From Halichondria panicea (Eukaryota; Porifera; Demospongiae; Suberitida; Halichondriidae): a stretch of 64,000 nt of DNA. Below, piece by piece: positions 51,501 through 63,956 of the stretch. Position 1 is the first letter of the stretch, and every line of letters begins with the position of its first letter. The DNA lies in contig NC_087388.1 in the NCBI RefSeq assembly GCF_963675165.1, positions 5,213,047 through 5,277,046 on the forward strand, read 5' to 3'. The position numbers and the translations under genes are program-made. The notes beneath the pieces are model-generated. The model was not told where the DNA came from. It worked only from the letters and a program-made list of their open reading frames with translations, and did not search any database.

Positions 51501-53668
51501 ACAACTGAACACTGTTCCTGGAGTGACCTCAACAGCTGGTACTATGATTGGTGGGAAACGTTCTTCACTGTCTTCCAGATGACAGTAGAACCTCTCTCCA
51601 GGCAGGAGATTAAGCAGGCCGGGAGAGGTCAGGGTCACCGTGAACTGTGAGGTCAGATTGTAATGTCAGACACAACTACACAAACCTTACCTCATTAGTA
51701 AGAATCGTAGGGTCAAGCGCAAGTTGTATAGGCTCCACAGTAGCAGCAATAAAACAGTTTGTATTGTATTGTGTCCATCTACTGGTGAGATTAGAGTTCT
51801 GACACTGCGTCTGACGGGAGCACTTGTTCTCCACCACACACCACCCACACAGTGGGTTGAGGTCATTGGTACAACTGGTACAGTCTATACGCTGGGAACA
51901 CTCCTCTATGGGTACTTGGAATACCTTGAGATGAGGGAATAATGGATATGGTAGACCATACCAGCATTCACTCACTGAGTCTGGAGTGACTGCTGTGATG
52001 TAGTTCAGTCCCTCCTGCCATGACAAATGATATACCGGTACCATTACATCATATCTCACTCGCTGACTGTAGAAATAGCTAGAAGTACCCAGGGTCGACG
52101 TACCACTGACATCGTACTGTGGAGATAAACAAGGCCATTATTATATACATACGGGGGCGTTTCTAGAAATTGAAGTGGGGGATGTTCAAGGGTATACTGG
52201 TGAACAACGGGACAGAAATGTTTTACTCCCACATTAATTAGATGACAGAGAGAAGTGTCACTGCAATACATTACCAACTCATGACCACGCTCAATATTGA
52301 GCGTGGTCATGACTTGTAACACGAGCCAATGTAGTTTGCATTATAGAATTCGATAGAGCTGATCAGTTATGTTAGCAAAGCCCCTTGTTAGACATGCCAC
52401 TGCAGTACATGTGTATATAGCTGACTCAATCATGCAGCACTTACTCCTAATATCCAATGATAATCAGTTGCAACAAACACAAAGGAAAACCGCTCCACCT
52501 TCACAGCTACTGAAGCAACAGGGATAAGGATGACTTTAAAATTGATACGAACTGGTGCTATTATGTCAATACCACCATTTGGGATGAGAAGGCCGACTGG
52601 ACTGGGTGTATCACATCTGTCCACAGTTATCTAGAAAAATGATTATGTTAGAAGTAGATCAGAATTGAATCTAACCTGAGGCTGCGACAAGGTAGAGCAG
52701 TTATCTGAGCCTGTTCTCCATGCTAAACTAATTTCTTCTCCAACAGTGCGTGACACAATACAAGAGTCATATTTAGCGTCCATAGCTTCATTGACAGCAG
52801 TGATATTGACCACACAAATAGAGTTAGTAATGTCATAGCAAATAGTTATCACAGCAGTGGGTCCAGATATCCCACTGAAGTCCTCCACTAATGACACTCC
52901 ACACACATGAGTCCCTTCAGTGATCGTTTGAATGCCACAATTGATTCCCAGTTCATACAGAGCAGTCACTCCACAGGTACTTGGGCCTCCACAATCAGGC
53001 ATGTTGCAAACACGTAACAGTCTTATAGCTCGTGCATCAGCAGGTTGATAGTCGACGACAACATAGTAGGCAAATCTACCACTCATAAAACCACCAAATG
53101 CATAGAATTGTCGTCTAAAGTCACTAATTCCAAAAACCAGTTCATTGCGTGTACCAGATGGATTGTTGTTGGATGATCTATTGAAATCATCTCCGAATTG
53201 CTGCAGTACCATTCTCTGTCCTCCTGCAACAGTTACTACTGATTCTCCAGTGTAGAAAGTGTCTCCTGATGTAAAGATAGCTGCTCCTAAATAGTCAGGA
53301 TCTGCTATAGCATTACTAACATTCCTGATAGGACCAGCATTGAGGTTGCTTGCATTGTACACAGAGCAAGAGAGATCCTCTAAACACACCACCAACATCC
53401 CAGTAGAGCTCAGGGCAAGCCCTTGGTTGATGACATTAGCTCCTAGATCAACTCTCTCCTCTTGTATTAGCTGAGCATTCAGTCTATACAGGTAGTTGTC
53501 TGCAGCAAGGAATGTTCTCCCAGTGGAGTCCACTCGCAGTCCTGGGATATTAATAGGGATATCAAAGGAGAATGATTGAGATTGAGAATAAGCTGCTCCT
53601 TGCAGCAGAAACAGCCTGAGGGCAAAGAGAGCTACTATAAACATATCCTTTTCTTTAGCACTGAACAA
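45510..53668 (-). CDS. Gene C: plexin-ectodomain / Met-like receptor tyrosine kinase (24 exons, 1635 aa)
   Basis: Recent duplicate of gene B; all 24 exons have the same lengths. Exons 5' to 3': 53668-52676, 52630-52445, 52116-51976, 51924-51691, 51644-51364, 51229-51124, 51073-50948, 50896-50798, 50568-50463, 50360-50172, 50018-49622, 49534-49252, 49064-48843, 48790-48638, 48592-48339, 48072-48023, 47914-47822, 47772-47689, 47357-47140, 46962-46850, 46672-46507, 46412-46270, 46091-45934, 45622-45510. The alternative start Met is at 53644. I saw no in-frame stop. Differences from B are scattered substitutions; one visible cluster is in the last Sema segment ([13 protein letters not shown] versus [13 protein letters not shown]). 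Intron 10 is only 153 bases here against 1.3 kb in B, which carries an insertion. The kinase motifs are the same as in B, including the activation loop [11 protein letters not shown]. Confidence 0.92.
47407..47511. mobile_element. ~105-bp MITE in gene C intron 18
   Basis: ACGAGTACCTTGATT at the left pairs with GAATCGAGGTACTCGT at the right. The sequence is absent from the same intron of gene B. The flanking target duplication is not clear, and some adjacent bases also differ between copies. Confidence 0.55.
47959..47982. mobile_element. 24-bp remnant of a TAGCCTCGATTCC element between 9-bp duplications (gene C intron 16)
   Basis: GGGAATCGAGGCTA, the inverted terminus of the TAGCCTCGATTCC family, sits between two copies of AGACTGCAT (47950-47958 and 47983-47991). 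Gene B has a single AGACTGCAT at 29043-29051 in the same intron. This looks like an insertion that then lost most of its body. Confidence 0.82.
48109..48333. mobile_element. MITE of the CCGTATAGCGGG family (gene C intron 15)
   Basis: Orthologous to the element at 29169-29389, with indels between the two. It predates the B/C duplication. Confidence 0.6.
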
Positions 53669-54580
53669 TGAAGCTGCTCTTATTATACTAGATCTAGCAT
53701 AGCCATTCTTATCATAGACTCTAGAGAATAATTATACAGACTGTGACAGCTCTAGACTAGAGATGTCACAGTCTGCAGAATTGTTCTACCCATGCACAGG
53801 AATGTCAGACAGTTTAAAGTAGCAGCCCCTCCCTCTTAATATTATTTTGTGGCCAGTATAGTTATGCCTCGGTGCGCATGCGCAAGCAAGGTAGATCTAT
53901 ACGATGCGTAGCCAGGATTTTTTGGAAAGGGGGCTCAGATTGTAGAAGCATTTTTTTTTTAGGGTCGTTATGTTATGCACTCCATCTTGGGGCAAAAAAG
54001 CATAGGCGCTGAAGTTCATCACTTTTCCTCATCAGTAATGAGCATCAGATGGCCCTAGATCAGATCACAGCTATTAAGTTACAGCTGTTGGAGAACAAAA
54101 AAGGGGAGACATCAATTAAGGTGACATATTTTCACAGGTACATTTGTTTTCATTTCACTGTTTAGCTCATTTTGCTGGTATTATAAATCTTGGATATACG
54201 CCGTATCGAAAGTGGGTGTGCCATGAAAACATTAGTATATTTGGAGACCCAAAAGTATCAGGAGATCGAGCTCCGCTCCAGTTGTGAAATTAATGTTATT
54301 CATAGCGTTTCTATGTACTCGCAAGTGGTTTTAATGAGATTCACTGCATTTTACAATTATCTGCGAGTACACGTTTTTGCAATTCTACTCTCATTCGCAG
54401 AAATAGTAATACTCGCAAAAATATGTCACTTTAAGGTATATAAATTATGTGGAGTGCTGAATATTTAATTTTAATGGGGTGAATGTTCAAAGGAGTTGAT
54501 AAACATTGAAGCTAATTTTTGTAGACATATGATCTAGTGTTCTTTCGAGAGTGACTGCTGATCGACTTCCAGTTGTACTC

Positions 54581-56897
54581 TTACTTGCTTGGCTTGGTTG
54601 TATCAAGGGTTGAGCGGCAAACTAGAAGATTCCAGTAAAGAGCCAATACACGTTTTGTTAACAGAAAGGCAACAAATATTACAAAACCTTGAGTACTGTT
54701 TAAGAGGATAAAAGGATACCAGGCCCAGTTAGTGCCAGCAAGCAATGCAATGAAACCAAACACCCAAGTCAGTCCAGTTACTGGAAACACAGCAGCGTTC
54801 ACACGGAAGAAAGGAGATCATGTTTTTGTCCAGTTTTGAGCTTGATTGAGCTGCAAGACAGAGGTATACAGTAACTACAATAAAAAATACCATGTTGACA
54901 ATGAGAGATATCACCAGAGGCACAATGAATGCAACAATTGCTGATTTGAAGTGATTGATCCCAACCGACCATCTCCAACACACCATACAAGACAAGATCT
55001 TCAGTTATGAAGTCAACAAGAATTGATGTGACGGTAATAGCAAGAGGTACACTCCAACCAACAATAAAATACACACCAAATACTCCCTTTTGCTTTTATT
55101 TAAAGTCGAAATTCATTTTATTTGCTTGATAGAATGTTCTTGCCATCTGAAATGACATGATGGTCATCCATGAAAACTGTGACAAGAAGAAAAAATGAAG
55201 GCAAATTGCAACACTTTTACAGAGTTCTATGTTGGGAAATGCTCGAGTAACAGGTCCACCAATAATAATGAAAATATTGTTCACTAGAATAGCAGCAGAA
55301 ATGTTCATAAGGATCAAGCTAGGTAAGGTTTGGAGGCTCTTGAATATTCCATGCATGTTAGCAAAACTATTGCACTACCAATAACAGACAAAGAACACCC
55401 AATGTATGTGAGAATAAAGTAACCTTCAGGATAGGAGTATATAGTCACACTAACAATTGTAGTGCCATTTGGAGGACAAATAACTGGTCTGCCATAGTCA
55501 TCATATTCAACAATACTGAAAAATTCTTCTTCATACACAATTGTGTTGTTACCCAAATCCGTAAATTCTGAATTGTTAAGCGCAACCAAACCACTAGGAC
55601 AGTCAAAAAATTCTCCAAAATAGTGAGTTGTTTACAAACTACTGGCTGTCCAGTAAGGTCAAACTCAACAATCATAAGCACCTGCTGACCATTGTACAGC
55701 AGAGTGTCATTGTCAATTATGAAGACATAATCCGATGCGTTTAATACCACAAAGCCACTCAAACACTGTGTTGTAGTGTTAGCAGAGCTCCCAATCAGAA
55801 AAGCACAACGACCTCCATTTTCAATGTAGCCTTCAGGACAGAGGGTAGGTCTACACTCCAGCCCCAAAGCAGCTTCTCCATCAGGGCAATCTACAGTCAC
55901 TGTCACCATCTCTGTCATTACTGACACTTGTACCTGTCCACCTCCCAAGTTACTAAGTGTTATCGTGAAGGGAATACCATTATTGGTTGGTGGTAGTGGT
56001 GGTGGTGGTCGTCCAAGCGGTCTAGGTGGGATGGAGGGGCGCACAGGAGGCTCAGTTGTGGAGTTAGCTGGTGCACATTCTTGAGGTATTTCAGTTCTTG
56101 TTGATGAGTCAAGACATGCATAAATATGTTCCCCATTACATACTGCACAGTTCTGGTTTCTATACAGAGTTCCAGATTTAGCCATCACAATATCATACGG
56201 TCCATTTTCACATGTCTTAATCATTGCAGTATACATTTCTTCACTTAGTTCTTCTCCAGTTAGAACTTCCAAACTAGAGAGATCTAAGCAACTTGATATT
56301 GAGGGGAAGCAGGGCCTTGGTCTGAGAATAGAGGTGAGACTGGGTGCTTGGTATGAGCAGGTTTGGCATTGTGTTTGGAAAATTGTGGGATCCATTGCAA
56401 GCAACTGTTGGATTCCTACTGCAGCAAGTTGTTCATACACGTAACTGGTACAGGCAAGGTTGGGTTACCATACTGCAAATCCTTGAGCTCTATTGCAGAT
56501 GGCACAAAACTCGTTGGCATAAACCATTCCAGTATTGATATCTGTAATCGGAGGGAGAGAGTTGTTCAAAGAGACACAGTTGTCCCTCACTAATACTTGG
56601 GTGGGTGGCGTCATCAGTGGACCAACTGCTGGGGCAACTCGAGACCATCCAAAACAATTCATTGACGTGTGGCTCGATTCTGTTGTCAGGATATATAGAG
56701 CGACATACAAATCCAAGTGGCGTAATAGTATTTGGAGTAGATTCACAACAATCTCCAAATAATTCGCACTTGCCATCACATTTACAAAGGCCATTGAACT
56801 GACCATCACCTTCATTGGATGCACTGCAAGCACTTTGTCCTTGCACTCGAGTAGAAATTGATACTATTATTGCTATAACAGAAAAGTAAGTATACAT
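54581..56897 (-). pseudogene. Somatomedin-B / adhesion-type seven-TM receptor, disrupted
   Basis: Reads from Met 56897 with a signal peptide, then a somatomedin-B cysteine pattern (CKCDGKCELFGDCC). A cysteine-rich ectodomain with a proline-rich linker (RPLGRPPPPLPPTNNG) follows, then TM segments of a family-2-like GPCR: TM1 near 55430 (YFILTYIGCSLSVIGSAIVL), TM2-3 at 55350-55100, TM4 near 55050, TM5 near 54930 and TM6-7 at 54800-54600 (VTGLTWVFGFIALLAG). No introns are evident. The frame breaks at about 56600, 55610, 55330, 55080, 54980 and 54810, and a TAA interrupts at 56465-56467 between AVW and PNLACTSY. With this many breaks it is most likely a pseudogene. It lies directly right of the duplicated segment, upstream of gene C. 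Confidence 0.78.
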
Positions 56898-57239
56898 GTT
56901 GTGTTCAATCTATGGAGATGATTGGTGGTATCAAGAGAGCTATGTATGTGGTGATGATCAGTGAAATTAAACAAGCCTTAGGATGTGATGTATCAAAACA
57001 GGAAATTAACTGGTTTCATATTTCCCACCTACTACACTTTTGCCATGTAGTGGGGTTTAACTGTCATAAATTGGCACATCAGGGCTACAAGAGAAAATAT
57101 GGCTAATAAATTGGCACCTCAAGCATATGCAGTGAAAATACAATAACGTGTTTTCAAAATGAAATGACTGAGATGAATGAAATGTCTTGCATGAGAAACA
57201 AAATGTCATAAATGAAAATAGAGTTGGGCAGGAGTTATA

Positions 57240-57640
57240 AAAAGTAGAGAAAGTTGAAAAGGTGTGAATTGCTTCCAGAGGTAATTTTTCTTGTTCCTCG
57301 CCCACAGCTCTGCAATATTGATTACCTTCGGAGGTATGGCGTTCCAGACATGTGCTATTCGATTGTGGTAAAAGTTTTTTACAGCAGTCGTCCTGGTGTA
57401 TTAAACTTCGAGCTTGCAACTATGCATTTGTGCCAGCTCTCATGTGGATGATGTTAAGAATGTAGCAAAGCTTATCACTGTGGTTGGATTGACATCGTGG
57501 TGCTGAAAACATTTCACCAAAAACAATACATCCATGAGAATAGATCTTGTGGCTTTCCTTTGTACACATTCTAAGTTGGTAGTATCCTTATAGAGACTTT
57601 GCTCAATCGAATGCTGGACCTAATGTTTCCTGCAGGCATG
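57240..57640 (-). mobile_element. LINE reverse transcriptase C-terminal remnant
   Basis: The minus strand reads TTNLECVQRKATRSILM (near 57590-57540) and, after disruptions, FYHNRIAHVWNAIPPKVI (57400-57340), matching the thumb/C-terminal region of LINE ORF2 proteins. Frames are broken, so it is a dead copy. Confidence 0.7.
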
Positions 57641-58104
57641 CCTGTGTGATCTCAGGCTCAAAAGGTTCTCATCTGAGCTGCTCTGACCTGCTGTAGGCGG
57701 CGCCTCAAGAGTCTCTGTGCATGTGTCTTGTCTGAGGAGTGGTAGAGTCAATTATCAGACAGAACGTATATAATCAGACAGCTGCCGGAGGAGAACAGAT
57801 GGGCGAAACAAACTATCAAGTAGCTAAGGTGAACTTCTAGTAGCGCTCAGGGCCACCGTAGAAACAAGCTGATTTTTCACCCGACAATAGGTCTACCTAT
57901 ATTAACAACATAGCCTCCAACAAAATAAACAAAATAATTATCAGACACAGGAACCTACGAATCATTGAAGAGGCAGAGCCACAAGATTTAAGTGCTTTTG
58001 CCGGGTAGCTAAAGTCTCCCCTACAACATAATATCACAAAACCAAAAAGCTTGTACCCTACGCATGACAGCAGCAGTTACAAAACCACTAACAACACTTT
58101 CTAA

Positions 58105-58245
58105 CTGTGTATTGTCTGAGCGCGTCTTCTGAGCATGTCTTCTGAGCGCGTTGCCTGAGTGTGTCTTCTAAGCACGTTGCCTGAGCGCGTCTTATGAGCA
58201 TGTGTTACCTGCATGAGCCTGTGTTGTCTGAGCGTATGTTGACAA
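58105..58245. repeat. Degenerate GC-rich minisatellite (CTGAGCGCGTCTT-like)
   Basis: About nine imperfect units of 13-15 bases around TCTGAGCGCGT. It stands out as GC-rich in an AT-rich region. No coding sequence was recognised in 57650-58600. Confidence 0.6.
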
Positions 58246-58619
58246 GAGTTTATATTCCCTTATTTTTGACCCAAATGGCCCTCCATAGATTCTAACCAAA
58301 ATGTATATGTATTTGCTATTTCATAAATCTCGATCATTCTCTATACTCTCTAGCAAGTCTACTTGAACGACAAAGTTCATTCAATTGGCTAAGGTCTATC
58401 ACTGCTAACCTATATACAAAGAAGGACTCAATATCCTCCCTCTCATGCATGTACCATCTAGATCTATAGAACTGGCAGACATCACGTTGTAAATAAACTC
58501 TAAAAACCAAACTCCAAGATACGATATTTTGGATTATATCATACCAACTGCAGGCTACACCAAATCCTCTGGACAATCATAGATTAAATCACATGTATAC
58601 TCACGTACAAACACTCTCA

Positions 58620-58760
58620 GACATTTTTCTTAAAATTGTGTCCCAAGATTATGGAATAGCCTACCAATCAACATGAACCTCACGAGCAGCACTATCAAAG
58701 CCACATTGAAGAATCTCCTCTGCATGGCAACACCTCCTCAGCAATTTCGACTCAAACGTT
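58620..58760 (+). mobile_element. LINE C-terminal remnant
   Basis: The plus strand reads CVPRLWNSLPINMNL, then STIKATLKNLL, the standard end of a LINE reverse transcriptase frame. It is a different lineage from the fragment at 57240-57640, on the opposite strand. The preceding 300 bases may belong to it but I could not follow a frame. Confidence 0.65.
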
Positions 58761-59508
58761 CCTTGCACCTTCCATTTCAAGTGCCCATGCAACAAATGTT
58801 GCAACATTCATGGCCAACCTGTTTCTACTTTTTTTTTCTTTTTTTTCTACTGGTTGGCTATCAGCATTTCTAGGTCAGTACTATAATTATATACACCATT
58901 CTTAATGCTGATATTGAATTGAATACTCCCTTCTTTCTCCTAAAATTGATACAACTCTGCGCGAGGCTAATAATGCGTGTGCATATACCTAGTTATTTTA
59001 TGGAGGGCAGTACAGAAAAAATAAGCATACAGTGTACTTATTAGTTTAACCTATTAGCAGTTCGGAGGTAGCCAGGTCCACTAATTGATAGGAGTGCTTT
59101 GAAAGTGTGACCAATGCTGGAGCGAGCACTATACAAATACATTGTATTGCAGAATGTAGCTGCATGTGAGAAAATCAATCAACAGCGGAGCCATGCCATA
59201 GTAGATGAGTACGAGCACTCCTATTTGTCAACAAGGCGCGGCTAGCCTTTGTGGCTTCCGTGGCATAAGGACAGATGGCAAACATTGCATGTATATAGGC
59301 ATGCATGTGTATACATGCATGTATGATGCTAATAAAGATTAAAGCAGCTGGTTATAATTATATACACACTATATCAATATAATTATTATAAATAGTGGTA
59401 TACAGGGAACAACAATTCAATCTTTAACCTCATGAACTAAAGGCTATAATTATAGCAATATTATATTGTCTGTTGCAGTAAATTCTTTGTACATTCTGTT
59501 TTTGAATG

Positions 59509-62500
59509 CTATAGAGGGTGGCCTGGCGAGCCTTCTACATAGCGATTAGTGTCTTCAGTGGGTGTGGGTACATTGTCACATTCTGTAGTAAAGGGAATAT
59601 AAACTAACAACATTTTTTCATACATGCACTAAGTATAGATAGGTACAATAATAATTATGATATTTGTAGCTATAGTAGCGTACTAGTTTTTAGCTATATA
59701 CACTTACTAAGCTGCTCCGCTTCTTGAATGGTATTCAGTAGCACCATACCAAACTCAGTGTAGCCAGAAATGGATGTCAGTAGCCTCTCCACAATGGCGG
59801 ACAATTGTGAGAAAGTTGGCCTCTCCTCTGGATCCTCCCTCCAACACTGAGACATCAGTTCCGAACTGTGTGAGGATAATGGCCGGGGAAATGTGTACAG
59901 TCAATTCACTCAATCAAATAACATGCAGCCCTATAGCTCTTCTACCCAGATTTCCAGCTGCTTTCAAAGTATAATTATGATGAATAAGTTTATCCACAGG
60001 GGAGGGTCACATAGGCAATATTGCCTTATACAAAGGTGTGGCTTGCTTGATAACAAAACTCACTGCATACAATATATACTGAACTCAGAGTGTATACTCA
60101 CATCTCGGTGGCACAGGCTGCAGTGAGAGGTCTCTCTAGTCTCCGCCCTTCTCCCAGCAGCTGGATGAGGGAGTGTGGGTCCACCGCAGGGTAAGGGGTC
60201 TCTCCTCCACTGAAGATCTCCCACACAGTCACACCATACGACCACTGGGCATATGGACAGTTAATACTAACAACAATAATTCTGGGGATCATTATCATCT
60301 AGAGGCCTATATACCATGTATAATTATACTGACTACTGACTCACCACATCAGTTTTCTCTGTGAAGATGGCATCGTTGAGACTCTCCAAGGCCATCCATT
60401 TGTAGGGAAGCTTCACATTGGCTCGGTCGTTCTGTCTGAAGTAGCCACTAGCATAGACGTCCTCAGCCAGACCAAAGTCCCCCACCCTGATACTCCCTCC
60501 CGAGTCCAGCCTATAGGAATGTACAAGATGACAATCACACTAAAACAATTATGATATATCTTTCTGTACATGCAACAGTCCGCATGCAGTTTGTCAAGTC
60601 AATACATATAATTAGAGTGATGCTGTTACAAGCCTTTGCAATAGTTATCTGATAATCATATATAATTATACTTGTAATTATACCCCGTGCGCTTGATAGA
60701 GTGTGAAATGGCTGATGAGAAACAAGGAGCTTTAAGTATTTTGCTTGTTTCTCTGCATGTACACACAGCATACAATCGATGGTTCACTCACATACAGTTT
60801 CTTGCTGCAAGGTCGCGATGGACAAAATTCTGCTCGGCCAAGTAGGCCATTCCCAGTGCTATCTGATGGCACATCTTTAGTAGCAGTTTCCTCACTTCTA
60901 GAATCTGTAGAAAATGGCAAGAGCTTCCTCACACAGTGTTGGTAAGCTCACTACCATGTCCTATAATGAGACTATCCCCATAACGCTCAAATGAATACTA
61001 GCTATTGATCACTTGCTCATTTCTCAAGTATCAGTTTTACAGGTGTTTAGTACACTTTAAACGCATGTAAAGTATATTTGTATTGAGTTCGACCTTCATA
61101 AAGTTGTCATAACTTTGTTATACTTCACTGAAATTCAGGAGTTTCATATACCATTGGATTCCTTGTTAAAAAGCACTTCTATAATTATATATCTATAATT
61201 ATATGCTGTAGAGCTAGAGAGCTTCAACCAGTTAAAAGTTAGTATTTTCCATGTAGAAGTCCCAATCGTCCTCCACCACATGCAGTCATGAAGCATAAAT
61301 AAAGCCATAATTTACCACATAATTTCCGGGACCGAACTCAACGCAAATAGACTTTAGACACTAGTTGATAAGATCTACATGCGAAGTACATGCACATGGG
61401 AAGTGGGAAGTACAATGGAAAAGTTCCTCAGAGTAGGTGCACTATGGGATTTAGTATACCTGCAACTTACTTAGTACACCTATCTATTGTAGTCAAGCAT
61501 CGAGGCAAGGTTTGCTCATGCGCACTAGTATCTAAATCCCATAGATACCTCCGAAACAGTGTCTATGGACTATAGCCATTATACAGAACATGTGTATATT
61601 ATGTACTACAGTGCAGTATGATATTAGTATACCTTGATGATAGTACATGCAGTGTGATCTACGAACTGTTATGGTCAAGGGAGAAAAGAATGTTAAATTG
61701 GGGGAGATCTAAGGGTGCAGCTGGTTAAGCTGTCCAAGAATAAATTGGGTAACTAATCCTGACCACGGTAGAGTGTAGTGTGCACCTTTCACCTCCCTCA
61801 TAACTACACACACTATATAATCAGCCCCACCCACCTTTCTGTTGCATGCAAACAATTTAGGTTCATAATAATAACTTAGCTATATGCGTACTTTACTTTC
61901 ATATCTAGATACTGAGATACTTTAGTTCAACTAGCTATATACCTACCTGATCAATCTCACAGTCATCGTCCAACTCAAGGCTGCTCCTCTCTCTCTTGAG
62001 ATATCCAATGAGGCTCCCGTTGGCCATATATGGCATCACTATAGCAATGCCGGGGCCAGCATCGACACACACCCCTATCAGGGACATGACGTGAGGATGG
62101 TCAAAGTCTTGCATCTTATTCACCTCACACACCATGCTCTGAACATCCGACAGCGAAAACAGACCTGTAGGGCAGACAATGACATGAAGAACTGAGGTTA
62201 TAATTGTAGGGAGAAGTATATATGTACCTTTTAGTGTCTTCACGGCCACCCCTTGAATAGGTATATTGTTCCAGTCTGTTAGGACGCCCTTGTACACAAT
62301 GCCAAATTCACCTGTACAGTAGTAGTGACAGCCCATAATTATTTGCACATCTTTCTTTTACCTTGTCCTATTGCAGTACTGGAGAGCTTCAATATGGAGG
62401 CTGGTATTTTGATTGAGTCTGGGATGGACTCAGCAATCTCATTGAGCTCCGATTCTGTGGGTCAGTGAATATTCGGTGCAAGCTATAATATAAAACTAAA

Positions 62501-63317
62501 CTTACCAACAAGTGCAGTATTACCATCCATAGGAAATATGTCCTCCCGTGTTCTCCTGTAACAATGAATAAGATGATTGAACAGCTATAGAATAGACTAT
62601 AATTATTACGTATTAGCCACGATTTCCATTATCTGTTCATGCATAGCAATTGACACGATCTTCTTCCGAGAGTTCAGATAGAAACGAACAAAAATGATCA
62701 GCATTACACACACAATCATCACAATAACCCCCAAAACAGTTGGGATGATGATCTCCAGTGGAACTGCAGTCACAGGACTTGTGTAGGTCAGTTGCTGGTC
62801 CAATAATTGAGAGATGTTGCTCCCAACGTTCACCTGGAGGGACAGTAACACAATTTAGCTATTATACAGTTTAATAGTCACTTGAATGATGGCTGGGTTT
62901 TCCCCTCCTGGGGGATCCAAGGGGGCGGTACAGAATATAACACTCCCTCTAACACTTGAATTACTGAGTGTCTTGGTACACTCCTCCCCTCCCACGATCA
63001 CTCCTATTTCACTGGTCTCCACTGAGTCAAGATTATCACCCTGGATACACACACAGTAACAGTATAGGGTCAGTGTACTAGCTAATAATACATACCACAA
63101 TGCGTATGAGCGTCTCTGTGCCACTGGTGACCTCTTGAGAACTATTTAGTCTAAAATTAGAGGGATCTGATTGGACGCTGATAGGGAGGCGTGCTTGTGT
63201 AATGAGTGGGACATCATCAAACAGTAGGGCATAGTCCAATGGGGTCAGTGAGGTTGTTGTCAGACTAGGAGTCAAGCATGTGATGGTGGTATTGTCCACA
63301 ACACTGCAGTTGCTCCT
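59509..63317 (-). CDS. Gene D: 3' half of a fourth receptor kinase gene (exons 13-24), 5' end beyond the window
   Basis: Exons equivalent to 13-24 of gene A: 63317-63096, 63040-62882, 62833-62610, 62555-62506, 62454-62362, 62311-62228, 62164-61947, 60904-60792, 60510-60345, 60244-60102, 59865-59708, 59582-59509. They encode the last IPT repeats, the TM helix and a full kinase domain (Gx[25 protein letters not shown]). No homologue of exon 12 lies in the remaining 680 bases to the right edge, so the 5' part is outside or the intron is enlarged by the repeat at 63377-63956. The family is closest to gene A (same TM-exon length, tail starting [11 protein letters not shown]). A 2-base TA insertion after the CTA codon creates a stop at 59511-59509, so the conserved tail end (AFKNRMY..) is lost. 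Catalytic residues are intact. Confidence 0.85.
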
Positions 63318-63376
63318 CTGTAGGGGAGGGACAGTGCATCATGTACAGTATAATAATATTGTTGAGGAAAGCATCT

Positions 63377-63956
63377 TGAATGAGTGCACACCGTGGGTAC
63401 TGATGCCTCGGTGGAGGTGCCAAAGCTACATAAAGCTACTAACTACTAGCTAGCTTTTATACACACATTGATTATAATTATCATTTTGCTGCATGCATGC
63501 ATAATCAAGATCACTCAGGAAACTAAAGGAGTGGGTAATGATCGACAATGATTGTTGTTAAAACGATCAATGCCAAAAGTTCGAGTCTAAAATTAATGGG
63601 TGCAAGTCAGCAGAGCCTTGCAGCTCTCTTCTCACTCTTGCAGCTACCAATAGCTATAATAGCGTTCTAGTGCAGAACTAACTAGTAGCAACACTCAGTG
63701 AACAAGTTTTGCTACGGACTCTTCTGAAAAGGCATTCCAAGTAAGCAAAACTAGAGAACGAAGCTTTAGTTTTGCAAATCCACAAATACAAATCCAAGAA
63801 AACATGACTAGAAGCCAATAGAAACTCTTACTTACACTTCATTGAACCTTGAGCAGCTGTAAAAGTCTACACACACAGGCACACACACACACACAGACAC
63901 ACAAACACACTAGATGTACCGTATACCTCGCCTGCGCATGTACACCGAGGCATAAT
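63377..63956. repeat. Dispersed repeat at the right edge (probably in gene D intron 12)
   Basis: Same family as 7636-8290: starts GATGCCTCGGTGGAGGTG and ends at CACACA..CGCATGTACACCGAGGCATAATAA. This accounts for most of 63318-64000; no exon was found there. Confidence 0.6.

Larger units (their letters stand above)
41739..54497. repeat. Segmental duplication, right copy
   Basis: Matches 22036-38660 and contains the 3' part of the NIDO/EGF gene, the relic exon, gene C and its upstream region, ending at the same ..TTCAAAGGAGTT motif. Copy-specific insertions: a 190-base palindromic MITE at 43615-43804, a 105-base element at 47407-47511 and a 24-base remnant at 47959-47982. Confidence 0.88.

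Noticed and set aside
58105-58245. Possible CRISPR-like or satellite array
   Set aside because: Units are short, imperfect and without spacers; this is a minisatellite in eukaryotic DNA.
61020-61700. Possible exon or element in gene D intron 19
   Set aside because: No frame with family features; a weak inverted pair (ATGGGATTTAGTA / TATCTAAATCCCATAG) at 61444-61545 was not enough to define an element.
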